Part shown: in pieces, positions 13,401 to 24,032 of the stretch
Numbering within the stretch: position 1 is the stretch's first letter
How the letters are laid out: every line of letters starts with the position of its first letter
NCBI GenBank assembly: GCA_932521035.1
Contig: OW051494.1
Coordinates: 668,001 to 732,000 of the forward strand
From: Oscheius dolichura
Taxonomy: Eukaryota; Nematoda; Chromadorea; Rhabditida; Rhabditidae
Direction: 5' to 3'
DNA length: 64,000 bases
Notes under the pieces: model-generated
Database searches by the model: none
Seen by the model: only the letters and a program-made list of their open reading frames with translations
What the model was told of the DNA's origin: nothing
Position numbers and translations under genes: made by a program

Positions 13401-13812
13401 ACGTTGAGGGCTTCCGGCACCGAGCCAAAGATCAAGTATTATATCGAATTGAAGACGGCTCCAGGGAAGACTGAAAAGTAAGAAGGGTTCTCATTTTTTT
13501 CCTATAGAACCACAAGAAACATGTTGGTGTTATGACGGAGAGACTGGGTCCTCAACAGTCTTCTCCCCTGCACCCGTAAAGTCTCGGCAGTCGGATCATC
13601 TTTATTCAAAACTGTTACGAAACTGTGACGCCTTTATTCCTTTGCCCTGCCGAGACTTTACGGGTGCAGGGGATCACCCAAAAATAATGAGGAATGATCT
13701 CCCTTTTTTCAGTGACCTGTCCTCCGTTTTGGAAGAACTCGAGCAGTTGGAAAAAGACGTCGTTGCCACCCTTCTCCGTCCCGAGCAGTATGGCCTAATT
13801 GCCCGTAAATAA
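10450..13812 (+). CDS. PGM2: Phosphoglucomutase-2-like (phosphopentomutase/phosphoglucomutase)
   Basis: Thirteen exons: 10450-10515, 10581-10680, 10727-10880, 11288-11372, 11439-11546, 11589-11755, 11798-11921, 11967-12136, 12412-12712, 12975-13072, 13115-13337 split by a 42-nt intron 13296-13337, then 13338-13477 and 13713-13812. The alpha-D-phosphohexomutase hallmarks are intact: active-site serine in [14 protein letters not shown], metal loop NDPDADR, sugar-binding GEE-type loop AWEESIGY, and phosphate-binding RASGTEPK. The family interconverts hexose or pentose 1- and 6(5)-phosphates in the cytosol. The length (about 590 aa) fits. TTCCCTTCAG directly before the ATG looks like a trans-splice acceptor. 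The last intron holds a MITE and intron 3 a family-4 repeat. Confidence 0.93.
11055..11210 (+). repeat. Dispersed repeat family 4 copy in a PGM2 intron
   Basis: The segment contains GGGTCGCAAAACTTCCGCG, GATTTTCGATTTCTCTC and CAAATGTACTGCAACCGTA, in the same order as in the cadherin intron at about 880-1015. It lies within intron 10881-11287. Confidence 0.65.
13555..13682. mobile_element. MITE family 1 copy in the last PGM2 intron
   Basis: The TIR core starts at 13570 and its complement ends near 13667. The interior is in the opposite orientation to the copy at 6468 (TTTATTCAAAACTGTTACGA). It is fully contained in intron 13478-13712. Confidence 0.85.
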
Positions 13813-14491
13813 GCCCATTTTCCTCTCTCTTTTTTTCCCATGCCATTTCGTTTTCCTTTTCCTCTTTTCCCGCCATATATATAGCGAGGTATAGTTATCA
13901 CTTTTAACCAAACATTGCCACATATAACCGAGCGTAAAGAGATTGTGATAAATGAGATAAATAAAGCTATACAGATTATTGTGAAATACTGTTCATTATC
14001 TCCAAAAAGCAGCGAGAAGCTAATCAGAATGTAGTCACATCGTAGTGAAGATTCGACATCGGGACGAAGGGAAACGGAGAATTGGACGGAGGAGGAGAAG
14101 TGGCCAAGGAGAACAGCTTAGGATCATCTGGAAGCCGAATTTTTAATCCAATTTAATTTACACTTTTTTAATATAAAACTACGCAATAAAATACGCGGTT
14201 TAATTTAAAGTTTAAATGTGGAAAAGCGGAGTTTTCGCGCCCTTTTACCGCCAGAACGGCTGAGCGCGGCATGGTCGGTTTCTCGAGGCCATAACCCTTC
14301 AAAGAAATGGCATTTCCGGTATGTATTAATATCATCTGATAGACCAGAAAATTCTGAACAAGACAGTTGCAATATTTTGAGAAATCAAAATTTTTAGCAC
14401 CAAATAATTAAGATTTTCGCCGCCGCAATGGTGCAATGGCAATAGGGCGCAAAACCCGCCATTTTTGGTTAGAAAATTACCGTAATCCTCT
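13813..14491. other. Spacer between convergent PGM2 and AADC-like genes
   Basis: AATAAA-type signals lie around 13958. The rest is AT-rich 3' flank with a family-6 fragment (CCAGAAAATTCTGAACAA near 14345). No further gene is visible. Confidence 0.55.
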
Positions 14492-16173
14492 CTAACCTTT
14501 CTTCTGTTCAAATTCTTCCAGCATTTTGCTCAGCTCCTTGAGCATTTCCTGCATTTCCGGCTTGCTCATAGCTCCTCCCATGACGGTAGCCACAATGACG
14601 GCCTGCTTATGCTTCTGACCCGTTTGCGTATAGCCAAAATAGAAGCGATGACTCTGCTGAAGATAAGCATACAGCCTCTTTGTATAGTAGCTAATCTGGC
14701 TGGGATCGGAGGTCGATGGCTGGAAGAGAAATATTTTGGCTGTCTAACTGTGTCGCGTACCTTATATTGAAAGCAGAAGGTGTTGAAATTATCCCAAGCG
14801 GAGGTGGAAATCATGGGGAATTTTGCCATCTCCATCCGGAGCTCGTTAGCCAGGGCGGAGTAGAATTCCAGCCGGCGTTTCATTTCCTCCAAACCCATCA
14901 GGGCGAAGACGGAGAAGATTTGAACGGCCTTATGGCTGTGCTGGGTCAGGGGCTCGCGCCACTTGGTGTCCTTCTTGATCCAGACCATTTTCATCCCTTC
15001 GGACATGTAGAACATCTCCAGGAAGACGCTATCCACTTCGAGGAGCGAGGGACGGGCGCGTCGAGCCGCCGGATGGAGCCAGAAGCCACCGACTGCCGAA
15101 GCATCCACGTGGATGTAGAGATCGTACTGGGCAGCCATTTTGAAGAACTCCGGCTTCTCTTCAGGGTTACTGTAGGCAGAGGAAGTAAAGGTGGAGACGA
15201 CCAACGCGGGCTGCAGGCCGTCGGCGTTGTCCTGCAACGAAAAAATAGATAAAATTGGTTATAATGTAAGAAAATAGACAGAAACCCAGTCAGGCCTCTT
15301 GTCTACCAAGCGCCAGTGCTAATCTCTTACTTACGGCCATACCACGTTGAAAGTACGCCATCCCGTCCGATCTGGCAAGTCAAGCAACGTTGGGCCCGGT
15401 TAGTACTTGGATCGGAGACGGCTTGGGAATCCCGGGTGTCGTAAGCTCCTTTTTGCTTTTATTTTTCATACTTTTACCCCCTTTTTCCATATTTTTCGTG
15501 ATTTTCCCCATAATTTGACTCTATATTTACCTTTTTAATTGCGGCCTCCAATTTGGCGGCATCCATTCCCTCAATTCTATGAAGACGCATCATAGCCAAG
15601 CGACAAGCTTTGGAAACGGAGGCATTCGCCTAAAATTCATTTCAAATTGAAAGATAAATACACTACCGAAGTGCTACAGTAAGCAACCATCTTGCCGGGA
15701 GCTTCCTCTATTTCAAAAAGCTTATCCAACATTCGGCTTCGAGCCATCAACAAGACATGGTAGACGGCTTCCGTGGCCGACTCGACCAGGGCCTCTTTGG
15801 CATATTCCGACGGAATTTCCAGTGCCTTCTTCATGAAACTCATCGTCTTCTTTTCCAGTTCGATTATGGTAGGAGACAGAAATGGCAAGAAGAGATGAGC
15901 CGCCACGTCGGGCACCGAGCGGCCGGGTCCATTCGGTCCGAAATATCGCGGATGTTGCCAGTGGGTCGAGTGGCGGAGAATGTCCACGATCAGTTGCTTC
16001 AGAACCGCGGTGGTGGTCGAAGACTTCTCCGGCGGGAAGGGGAATTTCGTCAGCAGGGAGCCCGGCTGGTACGGACGGAGGGAGGAGACCTGGATCGGGC
16101 TATCCAAGGCAGTTTGATATTCCTCAAGGAAGGTGGTAAACGCGTTGATGTCACTGGTGAACGCGGTTCCAAC
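14492..16173 (-). CDS. Aromatic-L-amino-acid decarboxylase-like protein without the PLP lysine (5' end unresolved)
   Basis: Exons 16173-15667, 15629-15531, 15231-14761 and 14719-14492 join in frame to 434 residues. The group-II PLP decarboxylase fold is recognisable: N-terminal motif with YFGPNGPGRSVPD, HVDASAVGGF (aspartate kept), and a C-terminal dimer region. The catalytic NPHKW segment is replaced by LEMFYMSEG, so the Schiff-base lysine is gone. The PLP-stacking histidine of the usual AHSSV motif is asparagine (SANASVSK). It is therefore probably a pseudoenzyme, as seen in some nematode hdl-type paralogues. No ATG precedes the first exon convincingly; a short upstream exon may be missed or lost. 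The intron at 15232-15530 contains a 5S rRNA gene, and intron 14720-14760 contains a CACAGTTAGACAG half-site. Confidence 0.78.
15329..15447 (+). rRNA. 5S ribosomal RNA, copy 1
   Basis: The 119 nt match the nematode 5S pattern (CTTACGGCCAT, GATCTGGCAAGT, AGTACTTGGATCGGAGACGG, GTAAGCT at the 3' end). A CCTTTTT run follows, as expected for an RNA polymerase III terminator. The internal A-box, intermediate element and C-box region appear intact. It is embedded in an intron of the AADC-like gene on the opposite strand. Confidence 0.95.
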
Positions 16174-16366
16174 CTGGAAAAAAATAGAGACACAGTTAGA
16201 CAGCTGGATCAATTTTTGGCATTTTCTAGCCTCAAAAGTCCAAGAATTGATATTTGAGCCGAGTTTTCTGCTTTCTCTGTCAATTGACAACTTTAGACGG
16301 TAAATTTGGCCGATCAAGACCAGTTTAGATCTTTAAAATTGCGCTGCTGGTGCAAAAATTGGTCAT

Positions 16367-16851
16367 TCAACAGCTATTTAGACCTTTAAAATTTCGTTTT
16401 AACCCTGGTTTTACTGTATTTTGGCGGGAAAATGGTACCAGATTATTCTCCTCGTCGTCGTCTTCCATCGACTCGGCCGACAACTCTTCCTTCCCCGACT
16501 CATATCTGCCCTTTTCCTGGTCCGTGCTCAACGAGCTCAAGCCTTCAAATCGGACTTTTTTCTTCTGTTTCTGCTTCGTCTTCGACTTCTCCTCGCTATC
16601 CTCACTGGCTTCGGGCTTCCTCTCGACGAATGGCTCAACGTGAGGTTTCTGCTTCAGTTCCTCTTTGCTGATGCCGAGATCATCCAGCAGTTCATTACGT
16701 TTCCGTCTAGAAAACACAGAAAATAGAAGAAAAATGAGTGAAGAACATACAGTAATTTTCTGATCTGGATGTATTGGACGACGAGAACGATGACGTTGAC
16801 AATGAAGCCACAGAAGCAAACAAGTAAAGCGATGCCGTAGAAGTTGAACAT
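16367..16851 (-). CDS. Small single-pass membrane protein with charged tail, 146 aa
   Basis: Exons 16851-16751 and 16706-16367 (44-nt intron) give 147 codons including the stop. Residues about 5-30 form a hydrophobic membrane segment (GIALLVCFCGFIVNVIVLVV). The rest is strongly charged, with a Lys/Gln-rich basic run (KTKQKQKKKVRF) and an acidic run (ESMEDDDEEN). The start at 16851 is preceded by CTGGCAG, a possible trans-splice acceptor; an in-frame ATG at 16890 is the alternative. It is on the same strand as the AADC-like gene about 190 bp downstream, so an operon is possible. I do not recognise the family. Confidence 0.6.
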
Positions 16852-16986
16852 TTTGAACAATGGAGAGAGCTGCCAGCCAGCACAGGACACAGAATGGTGG
16901 AAATGGGATCAATTTCAAACCAAAAACACGACATTTCGACAGGAACACAAGTTGCAACAGGTAAAAAATGAATAACAAAAGGAAAA

Positions 16987-17105
16987 AGCTTACGACACCC
17001 GGGATTCCCAAGCCGTCTCCGATCCAAGTACTAACCGGGCCCAACGTTGCTTGACTTGCCAGATCGGACGGGATGGCGTACTTTCAACGTGGTATGGCCG
17101 TAAGC
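16987..17105 (-). rRNA. 5S ribosomal RNA, copy 2
   Basis: The sequence is the same as copy 1 except for the first base, on the opposite strand, followed by TTTTT (polymerase III terminator). It lies just upstream of the small membrane-protein gene. The two 5S copies are about 1.5 kb apart and in opposite orientation rather than in a tandem rDNA array. Confidence 0.95.
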
Positions 17106-17299
17106 GAGAGAACAGCAATGGCGCTCGGAGATAAGGCCCTGGCTTCTATTTTCTCGATTTCTAGTGACTTTCTTTCATTTCCCCCTGTTTACCTTCTATT
17201 TTCCCCGTTGCACTTTCATTTTTCTCCCCCAATGGAACCGTTCCCACTTCATAAAGTGATCTATTGACCCAGAAGAAAGAGAATTCCGTCAATGAAAAG

Positions 17300-17465
17300 C
17301 GCAAGGCAGTCCTTGAACAGTCTAGGAGCGTGTGCAGAGCGGCCGACCGGCACGTCGATCCAGCGTAATACATTGGGTCATTTCGGCCGGGTCCAGCAAA
17401 GGTCACACCGGGGGTGGCTGCGTTCGACGACCACGCTACTACCCGTCGTGATTTTTCCGTCATAT
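17300..17465. other. GC-rich block, possible structured RNA
   Basis: A markedly GC-rich stretch in AT-rich surroundings, containing short complementary runs (ACGAC...GTCGT around 17425-17455) and followed by GATTTTT. No box motifs of U-snRNA, SRP, RNase P or SL RNA are recognisable, so function is unassigned. Confidence 0.22.
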
Positions 17466-17597
17466 ATGACGTTTTTATTTATTAATTCAGCCTATTTCTA
17501 CTTATTTTAATCTTAAATTTTCAAATTTTTAAGTTCTAGAGGCCAAATTCGGCTCATTTTCCATGGTTTGACCTTATCTCGCCTCAATTGCCTCTTG

Positions 17598-17696
17598 CCG
17601 CAGTTAGACAGCCAAGCCCCACAGTTAGACAGCCGTAACCACAATTAGACAGCTAAAAGCCACAGTTAGACTGCCGAAAGACACAGTTAGACAGCT
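17598..17696 (+). repeat. Cluster of five CACAGTTAGACAG-like motifs
   Basis: Five near-identical copies of (C)ACAGTTAGACAGC start near 17600, 17620, 17641, 17661 and 17684. They are spaced about 20 bp apart and all in the same orientation. Some have single changes (CAATTAGACAG, GTTAGACTG). Confidence 0.85.
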
Positions 17697-18785
17697 TCCG
17701 CTTTTTTCTAGTGTTGTTTTCTTCCGTCCTTTGATTTTCCCACCTTTCCCCTCGGGCCACAAGAGCAAAAATCAGGCGCCAACCTCCGCCGGGAGGCATT
17801 CCGCCATGTCTCAGGGGCGGTGGTGAACACACGTCCCCCCCCCCCCCTTTGGCTCTATTTATAAATTCTCAAAATAGTGTTGACTCGATCCGGCTGGGGG
17901 AAGAATAATAGAAAAATAAGAATAATCTTCCCTGGGGAAGGTAGACATAAACAAGAGGAGGCTCCTCCTCTTCGAGATAACTTTATTTATCCCTCCTTCC
18001 CTACATGTTGAATGGATTTCTTCGATCTTCCTCCCGGAGAAGACTGCCTTTGGGGAGGAAGAGGACGGGCTCTCTCTCGCTTTCCCAGGGCTCGCATCGA
18101 ATTTTAAGGCAGCCTTTTCCGCTTCTGGGAGCCGTTTTCTTCCAGAAGATTTTTTCTTCTTTGAAAGACATCCGATTTTAGCCGATTTACCTTGGAAATT
18201 CAGTCGTTATATGGTTAAGTAGGGCGTATTTTGCTTGAAAAATGGCTATTTTCCCACTATTTGAAGTCCTGGCCCCGTTGTTTTCCCTACTAGACCCCAA
18301 AAATAGAGCCGGAGAGGGATATCCCCCTTGTTTGGAATCCAAGTAGCTCCATTATCTCGACGGGGATGAGCTCCAATTATATGTCAGCGAGTGGAATAAT
18401 GACCACCCTCATCAAGGAGCCCTCCCTCAAATAACCCCCTTTTAGACGGCTTGATCCCAAAAATTTCCATGAGAACCTTGTTTTCCTAATTTTACGGCGT
18501 ATCTCTCTTCCTCCTGGTTGAAATGAGTGCCAACATGGTAATGTGTCGGTTGCTCTTTCCCCTCCCCCTCTTTCTCTCTCTCTCTGTCTCTCTGTTCCCT
18601 TTCCCCACGTGTACAGACCTCTGGCAAATATCAGTCCTATCCTGGTCTTTCCTTTCCCTGCTCTGCAATATTCCGGTAGTTTCCTTTCTAGGACCCCTAT
18701 AGGTCGGAAATGAAATGATATTTTCTGGAAGGAAACGCCAGGAGCGCCAGGGGATTTCCTGAGCCCTTTTCTAGCCTCGGTGCTC

Positions 18786-18916
18786 GATAGTCCGATCTCC
18801 TGCACCCGTAAAGTCTCGGCAATACAAAGGTATAAAGACGCGACAGTTTTGTAACAGTTTTGTATAAAGATGCTCCGGCTGCCGAGACTTTACGGGTGCA
18901 GGGGATCGGACTATCT
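18786..18916. mobile_element. MITE family 1 copy with long inverted ends
   Basis: This copy shows the full terminal repeat: GATAGTCCGATC then the shared TIR core, mirrored at the right end as GGATCGGACTATC. The interior reads TTTTGTAACAGTTTTGTATA. It is a good reference copy for the family at about 130 bp. Confidence 0.88.
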
Positions 18917-19569
18917 CCCCCCTGATTTCTCCCTGATCTTTTCCCCAACTTTATAGACCCTAAGTATCGTTGTAAATCCGTGAGATACTGCGAAAAAGCC
19001 CAGCCATTTTCTTGCCAGGATTGTCTCTAAGATTCCATAGAACGGAAACGGGAGTGGGTGTAAAGTGACAAAGTCGCGACTCCCTCTCTCTCGTGGGGTT
19101 ATGTCATCCTTTTGTTTTGTTTTTTTTGCTCGGGCTGGGTCATTCTGGATCTCCTTTCTTTCAGCAACTCCAAAACTTCCATTTCCCCCCGTTTCCCTAG
19201 ATTTTCCCCATGTTCTCCCCATTTTTTGGCAAAAAATGCCCTGACGGCTCTTTATCACCCGCCCGGGAAGTACACTGATCTTTCTTTGAACTTTGAGACT
19301 TTTCTGGCCCCTCGTGGAAATCGGAGCTAGAAAATACCTAAAATTAGCGGCGTTTTTATAGGAAATTAGTCATTCCGCTGATATTCTTCCTGGAAACTGT
19401 CTCACCATTCCTCAGCGTCCTATACAAAAAGAAAAAGGACTGCGACGTAAAAAGACAACACAGAGAGCGACGGTCTTTCTTATCTCCACCCATGCCTATC
19501 TATTCTCACCCTTTTGCCGGCCTCTTTCCTTTATTTTCTGCCATTCTTCTCTTGCTGGGTGTCTTGGAA

Positions 19570-19890
19570 GAATAAGCCACAGTTAGACAGCCTAATCGTC
19601 GAATTTCCACTGGAAAAGCCGCAGTTAGACAGCCAGAAGGGGGAAATTTTCTCCCTTCCCTGCCCACTCTCTTTTTTCTTTTCTAATAATACTGTCTATG
19701 GCTTTTTGGATGAGTACCGCCACAGTTAAACAGCTATTTTTCACAGAAACAGTTAGACAGGCAAAGGAACTATTCTCTTCTCTGCCCTCTTTTTCCCCTT
19801 CTTCTCCCTATTTTCTGCCCATATTTTCACCCGCAACAGTTAGACAACTCCTCCTCTACTTTCCTCACCCGAAGCCACAGTTAGACAGCC
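19570..19890 (+). repeat. Second cluster of CACAGTTAGACAG motifs
   Basis: About six copies occur at irregular spacing near 19577, 19620, 19720, 19747, 19832 and 19875, all in + orientation. Complementary copies follow at about 20493 and 20546. Confidence 0.8.
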
Positions 19891-20812
19891 AAAAATGTAC
19901 CAGCCTTCTCCCCGTTGTTGTGGATACAATTTTCCTCTCCCTCCTCTTTTGAAAACTCGTTTTCCTCGTGCGAGCCCTTTCTTGCCTCTATTCACACGGC
20001 TCCCTGGCCTTTCTGGAATCATTTTACCTCTTGAAAATCCACAATTTGGAGTGTTTTCTGCTGAAAACGTGACCAAATGCCCCGATTCGAGAGAATGATA
20101 AGATTTCTCCGAACAAAGGTCGTCTGGACAGTACATTCACCATTTTTTAGCCGAGTTCTCCTCTTTTTATCCCCAAAACAGCTTCATTTTCACGAAAATC
20201 GTGATTCTTACCAAGAAAATAGAAAGAAACCAGGAAAAAACACCAAACGGTCGAAAACTTGCCATTGGCAATATCGCGTCTGTATTAATCCGACAAGTAT
20301 CGATTTCTCCCTGTTTTTTTTTTCATTTTCGGCCAATTTTTGACAAAAAGACGGTCTGCCGGAGGATATGGACGGCTTCTTTCAAACTAGGTCCGTTTTT
20401 ACTCATTCTAATTCTCATTCTTATCCCCAATTCTCATTCTAAAAAGAGGCAGACGGCGAATATCCCATTTTTCCTGTAGTGGCATCGTTTTTGGCTGTCT
20501 AACTGTGGCGCATTTTGCTATTTTTTTTAAAGACACCGTACCCCATCCTGTCTAACTGTGACTTGTTCCTAAAATAAGACGAATTCTTCCCTTTTCCCCG
20601 TATTTCGCGACTCTTCCTCCTTTTACTTAGCCTGACCATTTTATGATCAAAAGAGCTGAAAATAGAGAAAGAGAGAGCAACGTGGTGTCATTTTCAGTAG
20701 TGAGCCGACTTCCCCGCCTCCACCCGCCGGTCTAGGAGCCCCCAATAGCAGCAGCACCAGTTCTTCTCCTTCCTCTTCCTCTTCCTCCTCTTCTTCTTCA
20801 TTTCCCTCAGCC

Positions 20813-23540
20813 ATGTCAGATGTCGTCAAGCCTGTCAATCCGTCAGTTTTTCCTTTATTTTTCGGTTCTTTTTAATTTTAAAAAACCTTTAGAAATGGAA
20901 AAAATAGAGGGGAATGGAGGGAAAGGTCAAAATTTGAAAAAACACACCGGAATATGGTCTAATAACCGTTGTTGGCGCTAATTTTGTTCATTTCTTTCAT
21001 TTCAAGTGATCTGGAGTGGTTTTTTCTATAAAATTCTTTTAATACTCTTCATAAACTCCATAGAGAATATATTTAACGCTTCCTGGTATGAAAATTTGAT
21101 AGAAAAATGCGATTTTACGAAGATTTTAGTCCATTTTGAGGTATTTTTCAAATTTGGCGCTTTTTAAGCCAGGAAATGGCTAGTTTCATAAGGTTTTTTG
21201 TATTTCTGACAATAATTTTTCGTTTAAAAGTTTTTTAAGAGCCTGGAATCCAGGAAATCAGGCCATTTTCAGTGGTGTTTGACTGTTTTTATTTCAAATC
21301 TAATGAAAAATGGTCTTTAGGCGGGCGAAACGCATTTTTGGTCATTTTTCGGGTCTTGGAACGTATTTTTTATATCCAAAACCTTTTAAAATGGAAAAAA
21401 AACGGCTGTCTGATGATCTTAACCCCCTTTTTTTCAGTGGATCTCTCTCATTATGGAAACAGTATGGTCCGTCAGAAAATACAGTTCGTGGAATAGTTAT
21501 CGGTGGAATTACGGGTGGTATTGAGGTTTGTTCCTTCTTTTTTTCCCCTAAAAATTGAATCTTCTCTTCAGATTTGCATAACATTCCCTACGGAATATGT
21601 TAAAACGCAACTCCAGCTGGATGAAAGATCAGCCACTCCCAAATTTAAGGTAAGGTAACGAGTTTATTTTATCTTTTTGGGATTTTAACAGGACCTCGTC
21701 TTCTTCTTTTAAATTCGGACATTTCACTGCGTATATAATTAAATATTCAGCCAGTAGAGTGAAAGGAAAGGGTCCCTCCTAGTCTGCAGTGCGAACGCTC
21801 TTATCTAGCACCCAGTCTCCCCCAGAGGAAGAAATGAATGATAGACTCGAACGCGTGATGGCGTGGTGCTATGGGGGCATTTCTAGGGGAATCCCCCCAT
21901 CTGATAAGTACAACAGGGACGGAATTGGATGCTTTGACTCTGGGCAGGGTAGAAGAGAATTTTGAGGGGGATCTTTTGGACTTCCCTTGAAAAAACGGCT
22001 CCCGATCCCGAAAAAACCCCCGACAGTCCGATCCCCTGCACCCGTAAAGTCTCGGCAGGAGGATCCTTCCTATTCAAAACTGGTACAAAACCTTGACGCC
22101 TTTATACCGTTGTCTTGCCGAGACTTTACGGGTGCAGAGGATCGGATTATCGAGGGCCGAGCCTAAAATGAGCTCAAGGTGCTTCCCTAGGCGGTGACAA
22201 GCTTCAAAAACTTCTATAAAACTTCCTAGCATCCGTAAAATTATATAAATTGAGTATTTATAGGGTCCAGTGGATTGTGTAAAGCAGACTGTCCGTCAAC
22301 ACGGTGCTCTTGGTCTCTATCGTGGTCTTTCTGTTCTTCTCTACGGTTCCATTCCTAAATCTTCATTCCGGTATGATTTTCCCTCATTTTTCTCTTATTT
22401 TTTCCATTTAGGACCTAATATAATAGATTTCCTTTTTCAGATTTGGTACATTCGAATATTTAAAGGGTAAAGCCGCCGACGAGAGGGGTAATCTAACTCC
22501 GGGAATGAGATTTATGTGCGGTTTTGGAGCAGGTACCGTTTCGCCTAAACTTTTTATGAATTCGTCAAATTTCCAGGTATTTCTGAGGCAATCTTTGCCG
22601 TGACCCCGATGGAAACGGTAAAAGTGAAATTCATCCACGATCAGGGACTGCCCAAGCCGCAATATAAAGGATTTGTACACGGTGTTGGCTGTATTGTCAA
22701 GCAGGAAGGAATCGGTGGCATCTATAAGGGACTGACGGCTACCATGGCCAAGCAGGGATCTAATCAGGCCATTCGATTCTTTGTCATGGAGACACTCAAG
22801 GTGGGCGACAATTTCTAGACCATTTTTTTCTAATTTTTCGATCTTTTTCCCCTTCTAGTGACCAAAAAAACAGAAAAATAGCGGTTCATTGGAATCCTTC
22901 TGACTTGACCTCGGGGGAAAAGCCGTTGAGCCCCATTAGACCGGTCCTTGAGAATCTTTACCGCTTCATACTGACTCTGGAGGGTTCGGTCCTCGACAGC
23001 CCCATCCTCTGCCCCCGTAAACTCTCGGCAAGACAACGGTATAAAGATCGTCGCAGTTTTGTAACAGTTTGGAATAAAGACGATCCTTCTGCCGAGACTG
23101 TACGGCTGCGGGGAAGCTGACTATCGACGAGCGAGCCTTATTTTCCTCCCGTTTCCTTATTCTCCCCATATTTCAGGATTGGTATCGTGGTGGCGACAAT
23201 ACGCAGCCAATTTCGAAGCCGATCGTCGGTTTGATGGGAGCCGTAGCCGGTGCCGCTTCGGTCTATGGAAATACCCCGATTGATGTGGTCAAAACCCGGA
23301 TGCAAGGTCTCGAAGCGAAGAAATATAAGAATACCATCGATTGTGCTCTTCAAATTTGGAAAAAGGAGGGCTTCTTTGCGTGAGTTTGTGGTCTCGAGTG
23401 GAAATTCTTTTCTTTCCAGCTTCTACAAAGGTACCGTGCCCCGTCTTTCGCGTGTCTGCCTCGATGTGGCCATTACTTTCATGATCTACGATTCGATAAT
23501 GGAATTCCTTAACACCTATTGGAAGAAGCCATCGCAATAA
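20813..23540 (+). CDS. SLC25A1: Mitochondrial tricarboxylate (citrate) carrier, 313 aa
   Basis: Exons 20813-20841, 21438-21525, 21572-21649, 22264-22370, 22441-22532, 22577-22800, 23177-23379 and 23420-23540 join to 314 codons. There are three mitochondrial-carrier repeats with PxxxxK signatures: [22 protein letters not shown] and [11 protein letters not shown]. Each is followed by the G(I/L)YxG or FYKG half-motif (GLYRGL, GIYKGL, FYKGT). The sequence fits the SLC25A1 branch, which exchanges mitochondrial citrate for malate across the inner membrane. Length is normal. CCTCAG just before the ATG could be a trans-splice acceptor. Two introns carry MITE family 1 insertions. Confidence 0.93.
22022..22152. 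mobile_element. MITE family 1 copy in a citrate-carrier intron
   Basis: The TIR core begins at 22038 and the complementary end is near 22136, with flanks AGTCCGATCCCC and GAGGATCGGATTATC. Its interior matches the copy at 13555 in orientation. It lies in intron 21650-22263. Confidence 0.85.
22993..23127. mobile_element. MITE family 1 copy, more diverged
   Basis: The TIRs (23011 on, and ending near 23110) have several substitutions (GCCCCCGTAAACTCTCGGCA), but the interior TTTTGTAACAGTTTGGAATA is clear. It lies in citrate-carrier intron 22801-23176. Confidence 0.8.
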
Positions 23541-23837
23541 ACAAAAGTCTGTCTATGATTTTATGCTAATTTTATATATTATTATTTTTTTGTAAATAGA
23601 AAGAGAGAGACAGAGACAAAGATTATATAGTAGCGAGTTTTCCCAATTCACTTTTTCCCCGAACACTGGTTGTGCCCACAAAGTAGAAAACAAAGTTATT
23701 TATTGGAATAGTAAAGTTTTTTTCCCCTCGGTTTTGGTTTTGGGGATATGGGGCCTTTTTCTGGATCTGAGAGCAAGTACATGGTGATTCGGTGGGCATA
23801 ATGGACGCGGCGGTACGGTGGACACGGTGGGCATTAC

Positions 23838-23985
23838 CGTACATATGACTTTATGGGCAAGTGATGAAGAAAAATCGAAAAAATCCAAAAATCTCAATCG
23901 CTTTTGCTCAAAAGGTCCCGCGCGGAACATTTTGCGTCCCCGTTTGGTAACTTTATTTTTTGGAAAAGAATAATATTTGTTTAGT
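23838..23985 (-). repeat. Dispersed repeat family 4 copy
   Basis: It contains GAAGAAAAATCGAAAAAATC and GGTCCCGCGCGGAACATTTTGCG, the same elements as the copy at 8550-8665 and the reverse of those at about 850 and 11060. Confidence 0.6.
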
Positions 23986-24032
23986 CCATTTTCAACCGGT
24001 ACTATTCCACGAATTCAAATTTGGCGGCGCGA

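Larger units (their letters stand above)
17106..20812. other. Gene-poor, repeat-rich spacer
   Basis: About 3.7 kb without a supportable coding exon. It contains a GC-rich block (17300-17465), a cluster of CACAGTTAGACAG motifs (17598-17696), a C13 tract (17835-17847), a CT microsatellite (about 18565-18600), a MITE family 1 copy (18786-18916) and another motif cluster (19570-19890). Open frames here are low-complexity. Confidence 0.6.

Noticed and set aside
13245-13481. Reading straight through 13296-13337 in PGM2
   Set aside because: The 42 bp keep the frame but have intron borders, and removing them restores the family sequence (NKP joined to [10 protein letters not shown]).
14716-15252. 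178-codon plus-strand open frame
   Set aside because: It is a shadow of the AADC-like exon on the other strand, which has clear family motifs.
16367-17044. Long minus-strand open frame of 225 codons
   Set aside because: Its first part reads antisense-independent sequence through the 5S rRNA gene and an intron; the spliced 146-aa model with good splice sites explains only the real part.
15232-17110. Spliced-leader RNA gene next to the 5S genes
   Set aside because: I searched by eye for the SL1 leader and its Sm site near both 5S copies and found neither.
17598-17696. CRISPR-like array (short repeat, variable spacers)
   Set aside because: Repeats of about 13-15 bp with 5-10 bp spacers in a nuclear nematode genome do not fit CRISPR; the motif is also dispersed singly.
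20647-20838. Glu-rich minus-strand frame
   Set aside because: It is the complement of the TTC/TCC-rich 5' leader of the citrate-carrier gene.
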